Source: Ignavibacteriales bacterium (lineage in GTDB: Bacteria; Bacteroidota; Ignavibacteria; Ignavibacteriales; Melioribacteraceae). From it: DNA of 64,000 nt. The first letter of the stretch is position 1. The number at the start of each line of letters is the position of its first letter. This document shows positions 17,700-26,722 of the stretch, piece by piece. Both the position numbers and the translations under genes were made by a program. The DNA is taken from positions 124,001 through 188,000 of the forward strand of contig JAPLFG010000001.1 of assembly GCA_026390795.1 (NCBI GenBank). The letters are read 5' to 3'. A model generated the notes under the pieces. It ran no database searches and was not told the DNA's origin. It was given only the letters and a program-made list of their open reading frames with translations.

Positions 17700-18452
17700 T
17701 CAGTTAAAAATTCCAGATTCTGCTACACGCCAAATTTTTTGACAAGGAAATTTATTCTCATATAAAGCACGACCAATAATAACAGAATCAACATGTTCTG
17801 AAGCTTCACGCTGCAATTTAATCAAATCTTGGAAACCTCCAATACCGCCGGAGTGTGTTACTTTTATTTCAGCAGCTTCGGCAACCTGCTTTGATAATTC
17901 AATATTCGGTCCGGTTAACATTCCGTTTGTTTTAACATCGGTTACTACTATTCGTTTTACACCGCAAGATTTTAAAAACTTTGCGTATTGAACAGCAGGA
18001 AGATGAGTCCGTTGCTGTCTGCCTCTTGTTACAACTTCATTATTTACAACATCTATTGCCGCAACAACTTTATTGGGCGAGAAATTGTCCAATATTTTTA
18101 TAAATTCACGCGGATTCTCAAATGCCATTGAACCAATCACAACTCTAGCAACACCAAGTTTAAAAGCATCTTCTGCATCGTTATAACTTCCTATCCCTCC
18201 GCCGAGTTCCACAGGAATAATAACGGATTCGCAAATTCGTCGTATTATTTCAGAATTTGTACGAGTGTGTTCATGTGAAGCGTTAAAATCAACTACATGA
18301 AGACACTTCGCATTTTCAGCTCGCCATATCATTGCCATTTCAACCGGATCGTCACCAAACTCAGCACAACCCAATTCCGGGATCCCTTGTACAACTCGAA
18401 CTGTCTTACCGTCTTGAATATCAATCGAAGGAATAACTAAAATCTTTACCAT
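17700..18452 (-). CDS. Second HisA-like isomerase (paralogue outside the his operon)
   Basis: A 250-residue (beta/alpha)8 barrel of the HisA/HisF family. Both catalytic aspartates remain: Asp11 in IPSIDIQDGK and Asp134 in AAIDVVNNE. Phosphate loops ELGGGIG and HSGGIGG and the C-terminal VIIGRALYENKF are intact, so the enzyme is probably active. It differs strongly from the operon copy at 378-1094, so it is not a recent duplication. It leads an operon with a cNMP-binding protein, UspA and an eIF2B-like isomerase. It could be a second ProFAR isomerase or act on a related phosphoribosyl aldose (as PriA or TrpF relatives do); the sequence alone cannot decide. Confidence 0.82.
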   Translation of the reverse strand: MVKILVIPSIDIQDGKTVRVVQGIPELGCAEFGDDPVEMAMIWRAENAKCLHVVDFNASHEHTRTNSEIIRRICESVIIPVELGGGIGSYNDAEDAFKLGVARVVIGSMAFENPREFIKILDNFSPNKVVAAIDVVNNEVVTRGRQQRTHLPAVQYAKFLKSCGVKRIVVTDVKTNGMLTGPNIELSKQVAEAAEIKVTHSGGIGGFQDLIKLQREASEHVDSVIIGRALYENKFPCQKIWRVAESGIFN

Positions 18453-18570
18453 ATTATTTCCGAATGGACTTATTCAGCCCACAATCTTTTATTAAATGCT
18501 GTGGTAAAAATAGCTAAATGAGAGGTAAAAGAAAATGAATATAATGTTGTGACAATTTGAGGAGAAAATA

Positions 18571-18843
18571 TTATTGAGCAAACATCTTCATCTGATCATA
18601 TAAGGCAACAGCGGTATCAAAATCGAATCGGGCTCGTATTAAAAAACCTTCATTTCTATCCTTGGCTAGAGGCGGTTCCGGCTCCCATTCCATGTTTGAG
18701 TTTAGTACCAAGTTTTTCTCGCTATCGATTATAGCCCATTTTGCGGCACCATTTATATTGGATTTCATAATCAGATGAATTTTTCCATCCAACGCAAATT
18801 TAAGGGCTTTCTCAAACCATTTTGTTTTTTCTTCCAATGTCAT
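18571..18843 (-). CDS. Conserved hypothetical small protein
   Basis: A 90-residue soluble protein I do not recognise. Composition is balanced: an N-terminal amphipathic helix (LEEKTKWFEKALKFALDGK), a beta segment (WAIIDSEKNLVLNSN) and a C-terminal helix (FDTAVALYDQMKMFA). There is no signal, membrane segment or cysteine pair. It is divergently oriented to the hydrolase at 18923 with about 80 nt between them, and about 120 nt downstream of the second hisA operon's promoter region. Coding is likely from the clean frame and ATG start; the function is unknown. Confidence 0.6.
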   Translation of the reverse strand: MTLEEKTKWFEKALKFALDGKIHLIMKSNINGAAKWAIIDSEKNLVLNSNMEWEPEPPLAKDRNEGFLIRARFDFDTAVALYDQMKMFAQ

Positions 18844-18922
18844 ACTTCTTTTTTAATAATTATTCTGTGAATCTGTACTTATTATCGTATAAAAACTAAA
18901 ATCGTTTAAGGACTTTTAATAA

Positions 18923-19837
18923 TTGAATCAAAAAATTCATGATCTCCTAGTAATTCTATTTCTTGACTTTCCGAAGTCAAAACCTCATATTTGCCGCTAT
19001 ATGAATAGAGACTTCACTTTAATTGCTTCTGACGGCGAAAAACTTAATATTACTACTTATCTGAATGAGCAATTATTTTTCGGTAAAACGATTATTTTTG
19101 TTCACGGATTCAAAGGATTTAAAGATTGGGGGTTTGGACCTTATCTTGGCGAATATTTCGCGAATAAAGGTTTTTTCGTAATTACTTTCAATTTTTCGCA
19201 TAATGGCATTGGTGACAGTAAATTTGAATTCACCGAAATCGAAAAATTTGAAGAGAATACATTTAGTCGAGAAGTCAGAGAACTGAATGAACTTCTCGAT
19301 TCGGTTAGAAAAGGATTTTTTAAAAAGATCGATCCAAATTCGAAAGTTGGATTAATTGGACACAGCAGAGGTGGAGCAGTAGCCATATTATCAGCTGCTA
19401 AGAGAAATGATGTAAATGCCGTAGTAACTTGGGCTGCAATTTCGAAATTAGACAGATATTCGCTCCGCCAAAAAAATGAATGGCGTAAAAAAGGTTTTTT
19501 TGAAATAATGAATGTGCGAACAAAGCAGATGATGAGATTAAATCTTTCAACTCTTGATGATATTTTACAAAATGAAAGCAGTTCATTGAATCTTGAAAAT
19601 GCTTTGAGAAATTTGAATATACCGTTACTTATAGCGCATGGAGATCAAGACCTTGCTGTGCAGATCTCCGAAGCGGAAATGTTGTATGATTGGTCGGATA
19701 AATCAAAAACTGAATTGTTCAAAATTTTCGGCACAGGACATACCTTTGATATTGTGCATCCATTTTCCGGTACAAACGCGAAGTTTGATAAACTATTGGA
19801 AGAGACAACAAAATTTTTTATTAAAAATCTTAACTAG
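18923..19837 (+). CDS. Alpha/beta hydrolase (cytosolic esterase/peptidase-like)
   Basis: A serine hydrolase with the HGFKGFKDWG oxyanion motif, nucleophile elbow LIGHSRGGA, acidic residue in HGDQDLAV and catalytic His in GTGHTF. No signal peptide is apparent. The given start is TTG 18923, with AAGGAC ten bases upstream (304 residues); ATG 19001 (YMNRDFTLIASDG) would give 278 residues and matches the usual beginning of relatives, so the start is uncertain. The following BioY gene begins 8 nt after the stop, which suggests one transcript, but no shared role is evident. Confidence 0.82.
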   Translation: MNQKIHDLLVILFLDFPKSKPHICRYMNRDFTLIASDGEKLNITTYLNEQLFFGKTIIFVHGFKGFKDWGFGPYLGEYFANKGFFVITFNFSHNGIGDSKFEFTEIEKFEENTFSREVRELNELLDSVRKGFFKKIDPNSKVGLIGHSRGGAVAILSAAKRNDVNAVVTWAAISKLDRYSLRQKNEWRKKGFFEIMNVRTKQMMRLNLSTLDDILQNESSSLNLENALRNLNIPLLIAHGDQDLAVQISEAEMLYDWSDKSKTELFKIFGTGHTFDIVHPFSGTNAKFDKLLEETTKFFIKNLN

Positions 19838-19845
19838 AGGAATTT

Positions 19846-20421
19846 ATGGCCATAAAAGAAAAAGTTAAAAACAATCCGTTGGTAACAACGTTAATTAAAA
19901 TAAGAAGTTCGGAATTATTCTGGGTAGTTACATTTGCGGTTCTAACAACATTTGCGGCACAAGTTTCGGTACCAACACAGCCGGTTCCATTTACACTTCA
20001 AACAATGTTGGTTTTACTATCCGGCGCTTTTCTCGGCTCACGTAATGGCGCTTACAGTCAATTGCTATATCTTGTTGCGGGCGTAATCGGTTTACCGGTA
20101 TTTGCCGGTTTTAGTTTTGGCTTTGCACGATTGATCGGTCCTACGGGTGGATTTCTTATATCATTCCCGTTTGCTGCATTTTTGGTCGGATATATCTTAG
20201 AAAAAAATCAAAAAACGATTACAATTTTATTGTCATTTGTTACCGGACAGATATTGATTCTTCTTGCAGGTGCATCATATTTAGCTCTTTTTATGAACGG
20301 AAATTATATAAATGCATTATTTAGCGGTGCAATTATTTTTTCTGTATGGGATATAATCAAAACAGCAGCGGCATTTAGTATTTATAAAGCCGTCTCTAAA
20401 AAATATCCAAAGCTTCCATAG
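19846..20421 (+). CDS. bioY: Biotin transporter substrate-binding (S) component
   Basis: A 191-residue integral membrane protein with about six segments. The family markers are the early FAAQVSVPTQPVPFTLQTML (substrate-contact region) and GAYSQLLYLVAGVIGLPVFA with GPTGGFLISFP. BioY works as the S component of a group II ECF transporter, or in some bacteria alone. No bioMN energising genes are in the window. AGAGGAA precedes the ATG. It sits tightly between the hydrolase and the Fe-S oxidoreductase; no biotin riboswitch or BirA-type operator is seen upstream. Confidence 0.93.
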   Translation: MAIKEKVKNNPLVTTLIKIRSSELFWVVTFAVLTTFAAQVSVPTQPVPFTLQTMLVLLSGAFLGSRNGAYSQLLYLVAGVIGLPVFAGFSFGFARLIGPTGGFLISFPFAAFLVGYILEKNQKTITILLSFVTGQILILLAGASYLALFMNGNYINALFSGAIIFSVWDIIKTAAAFSIYKAVSKKYPKLP

Positions 20422-20435
20422 CGATTGCGCCAAGC

Positions 20436-22433
20436 ATGATCAGACAGATAATTTTCTCTATAATCTTTGTCGGTGCGTTTGGATTTCTTTTCTATAATTT
20501 GAAAAGAATTCTTTCATACATTAAGCTTGCACAACCGGAAGATCGTTTTGGTAATCCAGTCCAAAGAATTAAAAGTGTATTGAAAATTGCATTCGGGCAA
20601 TCAAAAATTTTACGCGAACCGATTGCCGGTTCAATTCACTTTCTGATTTTCTGGGGATTTATGCTTTTCCTATTTGCAGTTGGAGAAGCCATTCTGCAAG
20701 GTTTTTTCCCGTCGTTCTCTTTACGTTTTCTTGGACTAGTTTATACGGCAATAACACTTGTCCAGGATATTTTTGGAGTCCTAGTAGTCATCTCTGTTGT
20801 ATGGGCTCTGAATAGGAGATTTATTCAGAAAGTGCCCCGGCTGAATGTAAAAGGCCATAAACTTGATGCGGCAATAATTCTTTTGTTGATACTCGGCGTT
20901 GTGTTATCAATGTTTGGTCAGACCATTACACACATTGCAAATTCAAATTTTGTTTTAGCAAATTTTGAAATACGTCCTATTTCATTTTATTTAAGCGGAT
21001 TATTTTTTAACGGTGGGAGTGAAACTTCGCACATTTTGTATGAAGTTTTTTGGTGGACGCATATTCTGATCATTTTTGGGTTTATGAATTTTCTCCCTTA
21101 TTCAAAACATTTTCATGTCTTCACTTCTATTCCGAATGTTTATTTTTCAAAATTTGGCAGTAAAAAATACGCTCTCAAGAAATTAAATCTGGAAGATGAA
21201 AATTTAACTCAATACGGAGCTGCCGATTTTGAACATTTATCATGGAAACAAATCCTAGATGGATTTTCATGTACGGAATGCGGACGATGCACAGCCGCAT
21301 GCCCGGCTGCTGCAACCGGAAAGAAATTATCACCCCGGGAAATAATTGTAAATATCCGTCATCGAACAGAAGATAAAGCCCCCTTGATTTTGGTAAAGAC
21401 ATCTGATGACAATGAGATGATTCAAAAAACATTGGTACATAATTATATAACCGATGAAGAACTCTGGGCGTGTACAACGTGTATGGCTTGCGTTCAAGAA
21501 TGTCCTGTTACTATAGAGCATCTTGATTCAATAGTAGATATGAGACGAAATCTTGTTTTAAGCGAATCAAATTTTCCATCAGAATTGAATACTGTTTTCA
21601 AAAATATAGAAAACAACTTTACACCGTGGGCATTTAACTCACAGGATAGAGCAAATTGGGCTGAAGGAATGAATATAAAGACAATGGCGGAAGATGCAAA
21701 TACCGAATATTTATTCTGGGTTGGTTGTGCCGGTTCGTTTGATGCCCGATATCAAAAAGTGACGAAAGCATTTGCAACTTTGATGAAGAATGCTAATGTT
21801 GATTTCAGAATTCTTGGAATAGAAGAAAAATGTAACGGGGATACGGCGCGTCGCCTTGGAAATGAATATTTGGCTCAAATGATGATGCATGAAAATGTTG
21901 AGACTCTAAACAATTATGGCGTCAAAAAAATTGTTACCGGATGCCCGCATTGTTATAATTCATTGAAAAATGAGTATCCGCAATTCGGCGGAAATTTTGA
22001 AGTTGTTCATCATACAGAATTGATTAATCAACTTCTTGATGAAGGGAAGATCAAACTCAAGAATGAAGAAGCAAAATCAAAAATTACTTATCATGATTCA
22101 TGTTATCTAGGAAGATACAACGGCATTTATGATTCACCGCGTGATTCGTTGAAAATGATAAATGGCGTAGAACTGATAGAAATGAAAAGAAATCGTGATA
22201 AAGGATTTTGTTGTGGTGCGGGTGGCGGAAGAATGTTTCTTGAAGAAACCGAAGGAACACGAATAAACAACAACAGGGCAGAAGAAGCAATAGGGACTAA
22301 AGCCGATACAGTAGCTTCGGCATGTCCATTCTGCATGACAATGATGAATGACGGAATTAAGTCATTTGAAAAACAAGAAACGGTCCAGGTAAAAGATGTA
22401 GCTGAAATTGTACTCGAAAACTCAATCCAATAA
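20436..22433 (+). CDS. EtfD-like membrane Fe-S oxidoreductase (heterodisulfide reductase-related)
   Basis: A 665-residue membrane protein thought to pass electrons from an electron-transfer flavoprotein to menaquinone. Residues 1-235 hold about six membrane segments of the NarI/DUF3483-like type. Two 4Fe-4S motifs follow (CTECGRCTAACP and CTTCMACVQECP, about 282-360), then two CCG domains with CNGD, GCPHCYNS and GFCCGAGGGRM and ACPFCMTM. This order matches FadF/EtfD proteins linked to fatty-acid beta-oxidation. etfAB are not in the window. A histone-like gene follows 26 nt later. Confidence 0.82.
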   Translation: MIRQIIFSIIFVGAFGFLFYNLKRILSYIKLAQPEDRFGNPVQRIKSVLKIAFGQSKILREPIAGSIHFLIFWGFMLFLFAVGEAILQGFFPSFSLRFLGLVYTAITLVQDIFGVLVVISVVWALNRRFIQKVPRLNVKGHKLDAAIILLLILGVVLSMFGQTITHIANSNFVLANFEIRPISFYLSGLFFNGGSETSHILYEVFWWTHILIIFGFMNFLPYSKHFHVFTSIPNVYFSKFGSKKYALKKLNLEDENLTQYGAADFEHLSWKQILDGFSCTECGRCTAACPAAATGKKLSPREIIVNIRHRTEDKAPLILVKTSDDNEMIQKTLVHNYITDEELWACTTCMACVQECPVTIEHLDSIVDMRRNLVLSESNFPSELNTVFKNIENNFTPWAFNSQDRANWAEGMNIKTMAEDANTEYLFWVGCAGSFDARYQKVTKAFATLMKNANVDFRILGIEEKCNGDTARRLGNEYLAQMMMHENVETLNNYGVKKIVTGCPHCYNSLKNEYPQFGGNFEVVHHTELINQLLDEGKIKLKNEEAKSKITYHDSCYLGRYNGIYDSPRDSLKMINGVELIEMKRNRDKGFCCGAGGGRMFLEETEGTRINNNRAEEAIGTKADTVASACPFCMTMMNDGIKSFEKQETVQVKDVAEIVLENSIQ

Positions 22434-22459
22434 ATCACTCACTAACAGTAGGAGGTAAC

Positions 22460-22660
22460 ATGAACGAAAAATATTTAAAACTTATTGACTTCTTAAAAGG
22501 TCTAGAACCCGACGTAGCAAAATTCTACGAGAAAGGGCAATCCGCTGCCGGCACACGTCTGAGAAAAGGTCTCAGCGAGTTGAAGAAGTTAACTCAAGAT
22601 TTGCGTAATGATGTTCAAGATACAAAAGCACAACGCAAAGCTGCTAAAGGCGGAAACTAG
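22460..22660 (+). CDS. Histone H1-like (Hc1-type) DNA-binding protein
   Basis: A 66-residue, lysine-rich basic protein of the Hc1/histone H1-like family of Bacteroidota and Chlamydiae. The core GQSAAGTRLRKGLSELKKL matches the family's K-AAGTR-RK pattern, followed by basic residues in its tail (KAQRKAAKGGN). Expected role: nucleoid compaction. AGGAGGTAAC before the ATG is a near-perfect ribosome site, implying strong expression. A strong terminator closes the unit. Confidence 0.82.
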   Translation: MNEKYLKLIDFLKGLEPDVAKFYEKGQSAAGTRLRKGLSELKKLTQDLRNDVQDTKAQRKAAKGGN

Positions 22661-22683
22661 TCTTTAAGTTTTCTCTTAGTTTT

Positions 22684-22720
22684 ATAGGTCGGGTTAGTTT
22701 TAGCCCGACCTATTTTTTTT
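22684..22720 (+). terminator. Strong intrinsic terminator after the H1-like gene
   Basis: ATAGGTCGGG (22684-22693) pairs perfectly with CCCGACCTAT, followed by TTTTTTTT. Its right arm word TAGGTCGGG also occurs in the terminator at 15852-15861. Confidence 0.92.
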
Positions 22721-22783
22721 CTCAAAGTATTTTCTCTGGTGATGTCAATGATTATAGTTAGAAATAGGTAACTCCTTTTGATA

Positions 22784-23938
22784 ATGAAAAACTTATCTAT
22801 CTTATTCATAACAACGATTTTAGGATTCCAATTCTTCTCCTGCCCGGTTTCAAAAGTAAAAAAGAATGATATCGATTCTCTCCGTACAGTCACAATTTCC
22901 TTCACCGGAGACTTGATGTGTCATACTCCTCAGATGGATTTTGCAAAAGTTAGCAAAGACAGTTTTGATTTTAAACCGGCTTTTAGAGTAGTGAAAAAAT
23001 ATTTATCGGCTTCCGATTTAGCGATTGGAAATCTGGAAACAACAATTGCCGGGAAGAAAAACCACTACAGCGGTTACCCATTGTTCAATTCTCCTCATGA
23101 ATATCTTGATGCTTTAAAAGATGCCGGATTTGATCTTTTGTTAACAGCAAATAATCATTGCCTCGACAGAGGTAAAATCGGAATCATAAATACAATTGAT
23201 AAAATTCGTTCTATCGGAATGAATTCTATAGGCACTTACAAAACTCAGCAAGACAGAGATTCAACCAGGATATTTGAAATTAACGGAATCAAAATTGCAG
23301 TACTCGCTTACACTTACGGTTTGAACGGTAATTACATCTCAAAAAAAGAAAAGTATTTGGTAAATGTAATTGATACAAATCTGATTAAGCTCGATATCCA
23401 GTCAGCGAGGAAGAAAAATGCCGAAGTTGTTCTTGTTTATTTTCATTTTGGCGAAGAATACCAGCGCAAACCAAACTCATTTCAAAAAGAAGTAGTGAAG
23501 TTTGCAATTGATTGCGGTGCCGATATGATAATAGGAAGTCATCCACATGTAATTCAGCCACTTGAATATTTTACTTCTAACAAAAATAAAATTGGAGAAG
23601 GTTTCATTGCTTATTCGCTTGGTAATTTTATTTCAAACCAAAGATGGCGCTACTCTGATGCTGGAGTAATTCTTAATTTTTCGTTAATTAAAAACATTTA
23701 TACTGGTTTAATCAGATTATCTAATGTTTCTGTGTTGCCGACTTGGATTTTTAAAGGAAAGACAGAAAGCAAAAATGAATTTGTCATTCTTCCTGCCGAC
23801 ACAACAATAAGTAAATCAAATAATTTCGTAATGGAAGCAGACCGGATTAAACTTCTCCAGTCAAACAATGACACGCGTAAAATGTTTGAATCAATTCAAA
23901 ATCATATATACCTTCCGTTGAACGAAAAATCCAACTAA
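22784..23938 (+). CDS. CapA family lipoprotein (poly-gamma-glutamate synthesis-type)
   Basis: A 384-residue exported lipoprotein (lipobox FFSC near residue 20) with the CapA/PgsA metallophosphatase-like domain. Seen: SFTGDLMCHT, NLETTIAG, LLTANNHCLDRGK, VYFHFGEEY and the diagnostic ADMIIGSHPHVIQP followed by AYSLGNFIS. Relatives bind or hydrolyse polyglutamate or act on cell-surface polymers; no pgsB/C genes are near, so the substrate is open. ATG 22784 is preferred to TTG 22778 two codons earlier. It is transcribed from after the H1 terminator and lies in front of an MFS gene. Confidence 0.85.
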   Translation: MKNLSILFITTILGFQFFSCPVSKVKKNDIDSLRTVTISFTGDLMCHTPQMDFAKVSKDSFDFKPAFRVVKKYLSASDLAIGNLETTIAGKKNHYSGYPLFNSPHEYLDALKDAGFDLLLTANNHCLDRGKIGIINTIDKIRSIGMNSIGTYKTQQDRDSTRIFEINGIKIAVLAYTYGLNGNYISKKEKYLVNVIDTNLIKLDIQSARKKNAEVVLVYFHFGEEYQRKPNSFQKEVVKFAIDCGADMIIGSHPHVIQPLEYFTSNKNKIGEGFIAYSLGNFISNQRWRYSDAGVILNFSLIKNIYTGLIRLSNVSVLPTWIFKGKTESKNEFVILPADTTISKSNNFVMEADRIKLLQSNNDTRKMFESIQNHIYLPLNEKSN

Positions 23939-24003
23939 TCTGTTGGACTTATTAAATCGCATTTATTTTTTTATCTTTGCATCGAACTAAATAGAAACTT
24001 TGA

Positions 24004-25203
24004 ATGGCCAATAAAAATAAAGCTTCTTTAGGCATAATCTTCGTAACAATTTTCATCGATTTAATGGGTTTCGGAATCCTGATTCCAATTCTCCCAACAT
24101 TTGCCAGTAAGCAACTCGGAATTTCAAACTTTGGAATCGGTTCTATTATTGCCATTTTCTCTTTGATGCAGTTTGTTTTCAACCCTATGCTCGGCAAATT
24201 GTCTGATAGAATCGGCAGGCGGCCTGTAATTCTTGCAACTCAGCTTATGACAGCAGCTTCGTATGTCATTTTCGCTTTTTCAAATTCATTTGCATTGCTT
24301 TTCTTTTCAAGAATGTTGGCGGGACTCGGCGGAAGCAACATTGGCGTTGCTCAAGCTTATATTGCTGATATTACAACGCGCGAAGAACGGGCAAAAGGGA
24401 TGGGAGTAATTGGTGCCGCATTTGGATTAGGTTTTGTTTTTGGTCCTGTAATTGGTGCGTTGCTGGCTAAGTATGGATATAATGTGGCTGGTATTGGAAG
24501 CGCCTGTTTCACATTAACGGCATTTACTTTTGCTTACTTCAGGTTACCGGAATCTCTGAAAGAAAAGAAAACCGATGGAAAAGTTAAGATCAAAATTTTT
24601 GATTTCGCTTTTGCCAAACATGTAATGACTAATACATCTATCGGATTTTTAATTGTTCTCTACTTTTTGATAATTTTTTCGATTGCCAATATTTACGGTA
24701 TGTTCCCGATACTTGGTCATTTGTTTTATCATTTCAGCGATCAACAAAACGGGATGCTCTTTGGGATTACCGGATTGGTAGGTGCATCTATTCAAGCTGG
24801 ATTTATTAGAACGCTTTCAAAAAAGTTAAATGATAAAACAATCGTTCTTATAGGTATCTTTTTCATGATTATTGGGCTCGGATTTTTACCGTTTGGAGGT
24901 AATTTTTTAGGTGTAGCAATCATAATTTCTATTATGGCAGTTGGAGGGGGAATACTTCAACCAATTATTCCGAGTATGATTTCAAAATTTTCACCCGAAG
25001 ATCAGCAGGGTGCAATATTAGGATTCAGTCAATCAATCTCAGCTTTTGCGCGCGTGCTTGGTCCGTTATGGGGAGGATTTTCTTATGATGCATTTGGTTA
25101 TCAATTTCCGTTTGTGACTGGTGCCGTATTTACATTTATTACGTTTATTGTTGCAATCTATTTATTGAAACCCAATAGTTTGGAAGTACCTCAAAATGTT
25201 TAA
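24004..25203 (+). CDS. MFS drug/tetracycline-resistance-type exporter
   Basis: A 399-residue major facilitator with about twelve membrane segments. MFS motif A is clear between segments 2 and 3 (GKLSDRIGRRPV), the first segment has FIDLMGFGILIPILP, and motif C-like GAAFGLGFVFGPVIGA in segment 5 is the antiporter signature of TetA and other DHA1 exporters. Expected: proton-driven efflux of a lipophilic compound; the substrate cannot be assigned. Its stop overlaps the ATG of the dus gene by 8 nt, so the two are translationally coupled despite unrelated roles. Confidence 0.85.
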   Translation: MANKNKASLGIIFVTIFIDLMGFGILIPILPTFASKQLGISNFGIGSIIAIFSLMQFVFNPMLGKLSDRIGRRPVILATQLMTAASYVIFAFSNSFALLFFSRMLAGLGGSNIGVAQAYIADITTREERAKGMGVIGAAFGLGFVFGPVIGALLAKYGYNVAGIGSACFTLTAFTFAYFRLPESLKEKKTDGKVKIKIFDFAFAKHVMTNTSIGFLIVLYFLIIFSIANIYGMFPILGHLFYHFSDQQNGMLFGITGLVGASIQAGFIRTLSKKLNDKTIVLIGIFFMIIGLGFLPFGGNFLGVAIIISIMAVGGGILQPIIPSMISKFSPEDQQGAILGFSQSISAFARVLGPLWGGFSYDAFGYQFPFVTGAVFTFITFIVAIYLLKPNSLEVPQNV

Positions 25204-26188
25204 AGTCGGAAAACTGAATATAGATCATGCTCTTCTGCTTGCGCCTATGGAAGATGTTACAGACATCGCTTATAGAAGACTCTGCAAAGAGTTGGGAGCG
25301 GATGTAGTTTATACAGAGTTTGTGAATTCAGATGGGTTGATTCGTTCAAATAAAAAAACTGAAAAGAAACTTGAAATCACTGATGAAGAACGTCCGGTTG
25401 GAATTCAAATTTATGGCGGTAATCTTGAACCGATGATTGAAGCCGCAAAAATAGCGGAATCTAGAAATCCGGACTTGATAGATATAAATGCCGGATGCTG
25501 GGTAAAAAAAATTGCTACGCGGGGTGCAGGTGCCGGTCTTCTCAAAGATCCTTGTTATATGCAGAGTATGGTTGGAGCAATTGTAAATGCTGTGACTATT
25601 CCGGTAACTGTTAAAACAAGAATTGGCTGGGATGCAGATTCTATAAATATTCTGGATATAGCAAAACGTGTTGAAGATGCAGGTGCAGCTGCATTAACTG
25701 TTCATTGCAGAACACGAAAACAAGGTCACAGTGGTGAACCGGATTGGAATTGGATTCCAAGAGTCAAGGAAGTAGTTAAAATTCCGGTAGCATTGAACGG
25801 AGGCATCTTTACTGCAGACGATGTTAAACAAGCATTTCAGGAAACAAAGGCCGATGCTATTATGATAGCACGGGGTGCTATTGAACATCCTTGGATTTTC
25901 AGAGAAGCAAAAGAATTATTGCTTGGAATTCCAGTTAATCAAGTTTCACCTTATGAAAGAATTCATACAGCGCTTCGGCACTTAAGATATTCTCTTGAGT
26001 TGAAGGAACCGCGAGCAGCCATTATCCCATTTCGAAAATATTATGCGGGATATTTGAAAGGACTCCATAACTCAAAGGAGATCCGGCAAGAATTATATCA
26101 GCAACTTGAATATGCTCCCATCGAGGATATTTTATTAAAGTATCTTGAACAGATAAATTCTTTTGAACAAATTGGAAATTCAATTTAA
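25196..26188 (+). CDS. dusB: tRNA-dihydrouridine synthase (DusB family)
   Basis: A 330-residue FMN enzyme reducing specific uridines in tRNA with NADPH. Seen: LLAPMEDVTDIAYRRLC, VGIQIYGGN, the catalytic cysteine in DINAGCWVKK (usually GCPVKK, so Pro is replaced by Trp), VKTRIGWD, VHCRTRKQGHSG and NGGI with IARGAIEHPW. Length and order match DusB. It overlaps the MFS gene by 8 nt and is followed 12 nt later by apt, so a three-gene operon is likely. Confidence 0.92.
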   Translation: MFKVGKLNIDHALLLAPMEDVTDIAYRRLCKELGADVVYTEFVNSDGLIRSNKKTEKKLEITDEERPVGIQIYGGNLEPMIEAAKIAESRNPDLIDINAGCWVKKIATRGAGAGLLKDPCYMQSMVGAIVNAVTIPVTVKTRIGWDADSINILDIAKRVEDAGAAALTVHCRTRKQGHSGEPDWNWIPRVKEVVKIPVALNGGIFTADDVKQAFQETKADAIMIARGAIEHPWIFREAKELLLGIPVNQVSPYERIHTALRHLRYSLELKEPRAAIIPFRKYYAGYLKGLHNSKEIRQELYQQLEYAPIEDILLKYLEQINSFEQIGNSI

Positions 26189-26200
26189 TAAGAGGGAATT

Positions 26201-26722
26201 ATGGAACTGAAAAAATTGATTAGAGATGTACCGGACTTTCCAAAGAAGGGAATTATTTTTAAAGATATTACAACACTTCTAAAGAGTCCAATGGGACTTA
26301 AAGATTCGGCAGAAGAATTATATAACTTTGCCAAAAACAAAGGAATAACAAAAGTAGCTGGTATTGAATCTCGTGGTTTTATTTTAGGTGCATTAATCGC
26401 TGAAAAGCTTAATGCGGGATTTATACCGATTAGAAAACCTGGAAAACTTCCCGCCGAAAAAATATCAGAAAGCTATTTGCTTGAATACGGCAGTGATTCT
26501 ATAGAAATACATAAAGATGCAATTCAACCCGGAGATAAAGTTTTGCTCCATGACGATCTGCTTGCCACCGGAGGAACAATGGAAGCTGCCTGCAAGTTAA
26601 TAGAAAAGTTAGACGGGGTAGTTGTTCAAATTTCCTTTCTGATCGAACTCGACTTTTTGAAAGGCAGAGATAAATTGAAATCTTATGATGTTCGTTCAAT
26701 TATTCAGTACGGTTCGGAATGA
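26201..26722 (+). CDS. apt: Adenine phosphoribosyltransferase
   Basis: A 173-residue purine-salvage enzyme converting adenine and PRPP to AMP. The adenine-binding GIESRGFILG and the PRPP loop VLLHDDLLATGGTMEAA are complete, with FKDITTLLKSP near the N-terminus. GAGGG precedes the ATG. The 3' end overlaps the convergent rsmI gene by 19 nt, so both C-termini are encoded by the same bases on opposite strands. Confidence 0.96.
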   Translation: MELKKLIRDVPDFPKKGIIFKDITTLLKSPMGLKDSAEELYNFAKNKGITKVAGIESRGFILGALIAEKLNAGFIPIRKPGKLPAEKISESYLLEYGSDSIEIHKDAIQPGDKVLLHDDLLATGGTMEAACKLIEKLDGVVVQISFLIELDFLKGRDKLKSYDVRSIIQYGSE

